This document shows positions 58,400 through 60,100 of a stretch of DNA of 60,100 nt, in pieces. The stretch is from contig JAQGDQ010001134.1 of NCBI GenBank assembly GCA_030141605.1, positions 1 to 60,100 on the forward strand, written 5' to 3'. Both the position numbers and the translations under genes were made by a program. The notes beneath the pieces are model-generated. The model had not been told where the DNA came from, searched no databases, and saw only the letters and a list, made by a program, of their open reading frames with translations. The stretch's first letter is position 1. Each line of letters begins with the position of its first letter. The DNA is from Tubiluchus corallicola (taxonomy: Eukaryota > Priapulida > Priapulimorpha > Priapulimorphida > Tubiluchidae).

Positions 58400-59952
58400 A
58401 ATTTTGTGACCATAGAGAGCCTCTAAGTAGAATAATAGAAATTCATAATTACCATGGTAAGCAGGTATCTTCAAAGTCTGCATTGGCTAACATTTTAAGA
58501 CCAAGCAAGCTCCGATCCAAGTTGTACCACGGCACCAATAAACGACCGTTCCTTATGCGAACGTGAAATTTCTTCAAAATGTCTAAACTCAACACCTGCA
58601 AGAGAGTTAGTAGGAGACTTAAATGGAATTTAACACAACAAAAATGAGTGTAATTGTGCTTTAAATTTTTAGAACAAGTTCCAAATCACTCTCAGAACAC
58701 TAAATGAACAAAGGCCTTCGCGAAATTGATGCAGTGCATTCATCTCTCGGTTTGCTATTAAAAAGTCTCACATACTATGAACACAGTTGGTTGTTGTGTG
58801 AGCTGACCGCTAGATGGCGGGCCGTCAGTTTATTTACATGTAACGACACGTGTGTAGCTTGTATGTCAGCGAATCTAAGTGTTTGATCGGTGCATTTAAG
58901 AGTCAGTTATGCGAAGTTATTTGAGTCACAGAATTTATATACTTTCGCATAGGATCGGCCTGTACTAGACGTTTTTGACATTATTAGGTGATTGATTCTA
59001 CATTACCGTGAGTCTAGTACACGGCGCCTACTGTATTTAGCTTAGTATTGGTAAATACGGACAATCGGCAAATTCAGACAGACGTCTTCACGCTTATGTC
59101 CGGCAAACCGAGAAACGAGTGCAACATCTGATTACCCGCTATAAAACTCGGGTTTGTTTACTAAACCCGACGTTTCATAAGGTCACGACTTTTTTGCAAC
59201 AATCAAAAATTTCCAACAGTCACCAAAATATGCACTGTCGCAAATCATTCGTACAAAGTTCTGAACAATTTCGTGCGATGTTCACCACATTTTTGCAAAT
59301 TATGGGTTTTTTCTCGCGCAAAAATCCAGGAATGTCACACGACATGTTAGAGTATATTTGGCGACTTCTGCGACAAGGCGAATGTCGCATGACGTTCCAG
59401 GAAGTACTTTGCGATATCTTCATGACAATTACACGGAATTTTTGCAGAAAAAGTTCGAGACAACCGAGCTTCGTCAAAATACAGCAAAAACATCGGAAAA
59501 TTTTCGTCGATTCTGAAATTGCTGACGAAAATCGCGTATAACTTGCGATAATACGATGCTTCGGCAAACTGGTCGGTTTTGCAACTCTGGAAACAAACTT
59601 TAAACGTGTTAAGATTTTTTTGCAACAATGGCGAACACTAGCGAATCATTTGGCGAATATTACGACTTCGGATAGCCGCCGAAGTCCCCATGAAAGCATC
59701 ATTTAACTATCGCTTGAGATAAGAAAGCAGACCTTTATCTTCAAATCTTCACAAATTTTTTCGCACTTTGTTTTTGTTGTGGAGATCGCTGGCATCTATT
59801 AGAATTAAATAGAACATTGTAGAATGTTCCGTTAGAATAATCATCTTACCGTGTAGAATGTTCTGGAACAAAACTTCTAGAAGCTTCTCGGGCACCCTAT
59901 ATAAGGCGAAGCAGGCCGCTGACACACACACACACACACACACGCACGCACG

Positions 59953-59988
<36 letters not shown>

Positions 59989-60100
59989 TTCACACGGACG
60001 CCACTTACACATTCTCTTGTATATCTGTATTTTCAGATACACTCAAACATTTTCCAGATTTTCACGTTTACTGCAAACATTTCACGTTCCTTCATACTTT
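58400..60100 (-). repeat. Palindrome 2, right arm, runs off the window
   Basis: Mirror of 54505-56245: exon 4, intron 3 and exon 3 end inverted, then the junction to LTR flank TTTTTTCGCACTTTG (59756-59770) and the LTR in plus orientation. The match is still running at 60100. Confidence 0.9.
59775..60100 (+). mobile_element. Solo or 5' LTR copy, truncated by window end, with CA repeat
   Basis: Starts TGTTGTGGAGATCGCTGGCA after GTTTT (59770-59774). It contains TATATAAGG at about 59899 and, unlike the other LTR copies, a CACACA/GCACGCACG microsatellite of about 65 bp (59922-59986) just downstream of the TATA box. The AATAAA end lies beyond 60100. Confidence 0.88.

Larger units (their letters stand above)
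56457..59761 (-). pseudogene. TWNK: TWNK partial copy: exon 5, exon 4 and exon 3 end, inverted
   Basis: On the minus strand the genomic order is exon 3 end (59761-59733, last 29 nt), exon 4 (58595-58453, 143 nt, intact, GTAATT donor) and exon 5 (56616-56457, 160 nt, intact, with the LTASESDAMAV segment). Intron 4 here lacks the roughly 1.8-kb block with the expanded LTR that the palindrome 1 arms carry: CCTCTAAGTAG joins directly to AATAATAGAAATTC. Exon 3 is cut within an A/T run and joined to LTR flank. There is no start exon or helicase part, so this is a partial copy. Confidence 0.9.

Overview
This is AT-rich nuclear DNA of an invertebrate-type animal. The evidence is spliced metazoan genes with GT/AG introns, an animal polarity-complex gene (LIN7), Site-1 protease and mitochondrial helicase genes, C2H2 zinc-finger arrays, LINE and LTR retroelement remains, and many small DNA transposons with TA, TTAA, 5, 6 and 8 bp target duplications. 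I cannot name the species. There is no bacterial gene, operon or CRISPR array.

Layout. 1-5.1 kb: two facing C2H2 zinc-finger arrays. The plus-strand array is broken by frameshifts and cut by a LINE piece; the minus-strand array is a 593-codon open frame. 5.3-18.9 kb: no host gene recognised. It holds a gutted LINE, pogo-like and TTAA-type elements, minisatellites and simple repeats. 19.07-23.28 kb, minus: a complete five-exon LIN7 gene (196 aa, L27 and PDZ domains). 24.83-27.95 kb, minus: an intact Site-1 protease (MBTPS1, 1041 aa) coded in a single exon, with a spliced 5' leader and, in the leader intron, a SINE with a 5S rRNA head. 29.9-33.0 kb: a DNA transposon and a LINE relic. 34.88-45.0 kb, plus: the first five coding exons of TWNK (Twinkle, the mitochondrial replicative DNA helicase), ending after the Toprim-like region. 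The helicase exons are not in the window.

45-60.1 kb is the most unusual part. The TWNK region is folded into nested inverted repeats. A left arm (35.70-44.53 kb, exons 2-4) is repeated inverted at 46.03-54.89 kb. A second palindrome centred near 57.3 kb carries further copies of exons 3 (end), 4 and 5. The same novel junction, exon 3 joined at a short T/A tract to the flank of an intron-1 solo LTR, appears at both outer ends of the second palindrome. Transposons inside the arms were copied with them and give alignment anchors. Either this is a real serial fold-back amplification or it is an assembly problem; long reads across 44-47 kb and 54-60 kb would decide.

The host genes are functionally unrelated: LIN7 (cell-junction scaffold), MBTPS1 (Golgi protease activating membrane-bound transcription factors), TWNK (mtDNA replication). 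MBTPS1 and TWNK diverge from a shared 28-34.9 kb interval; MBTPS1 and LIN7 lie head to tail about 0.5 kb apart, measured from the MBTPS1 polyadenylation signal to the LIN7 start.
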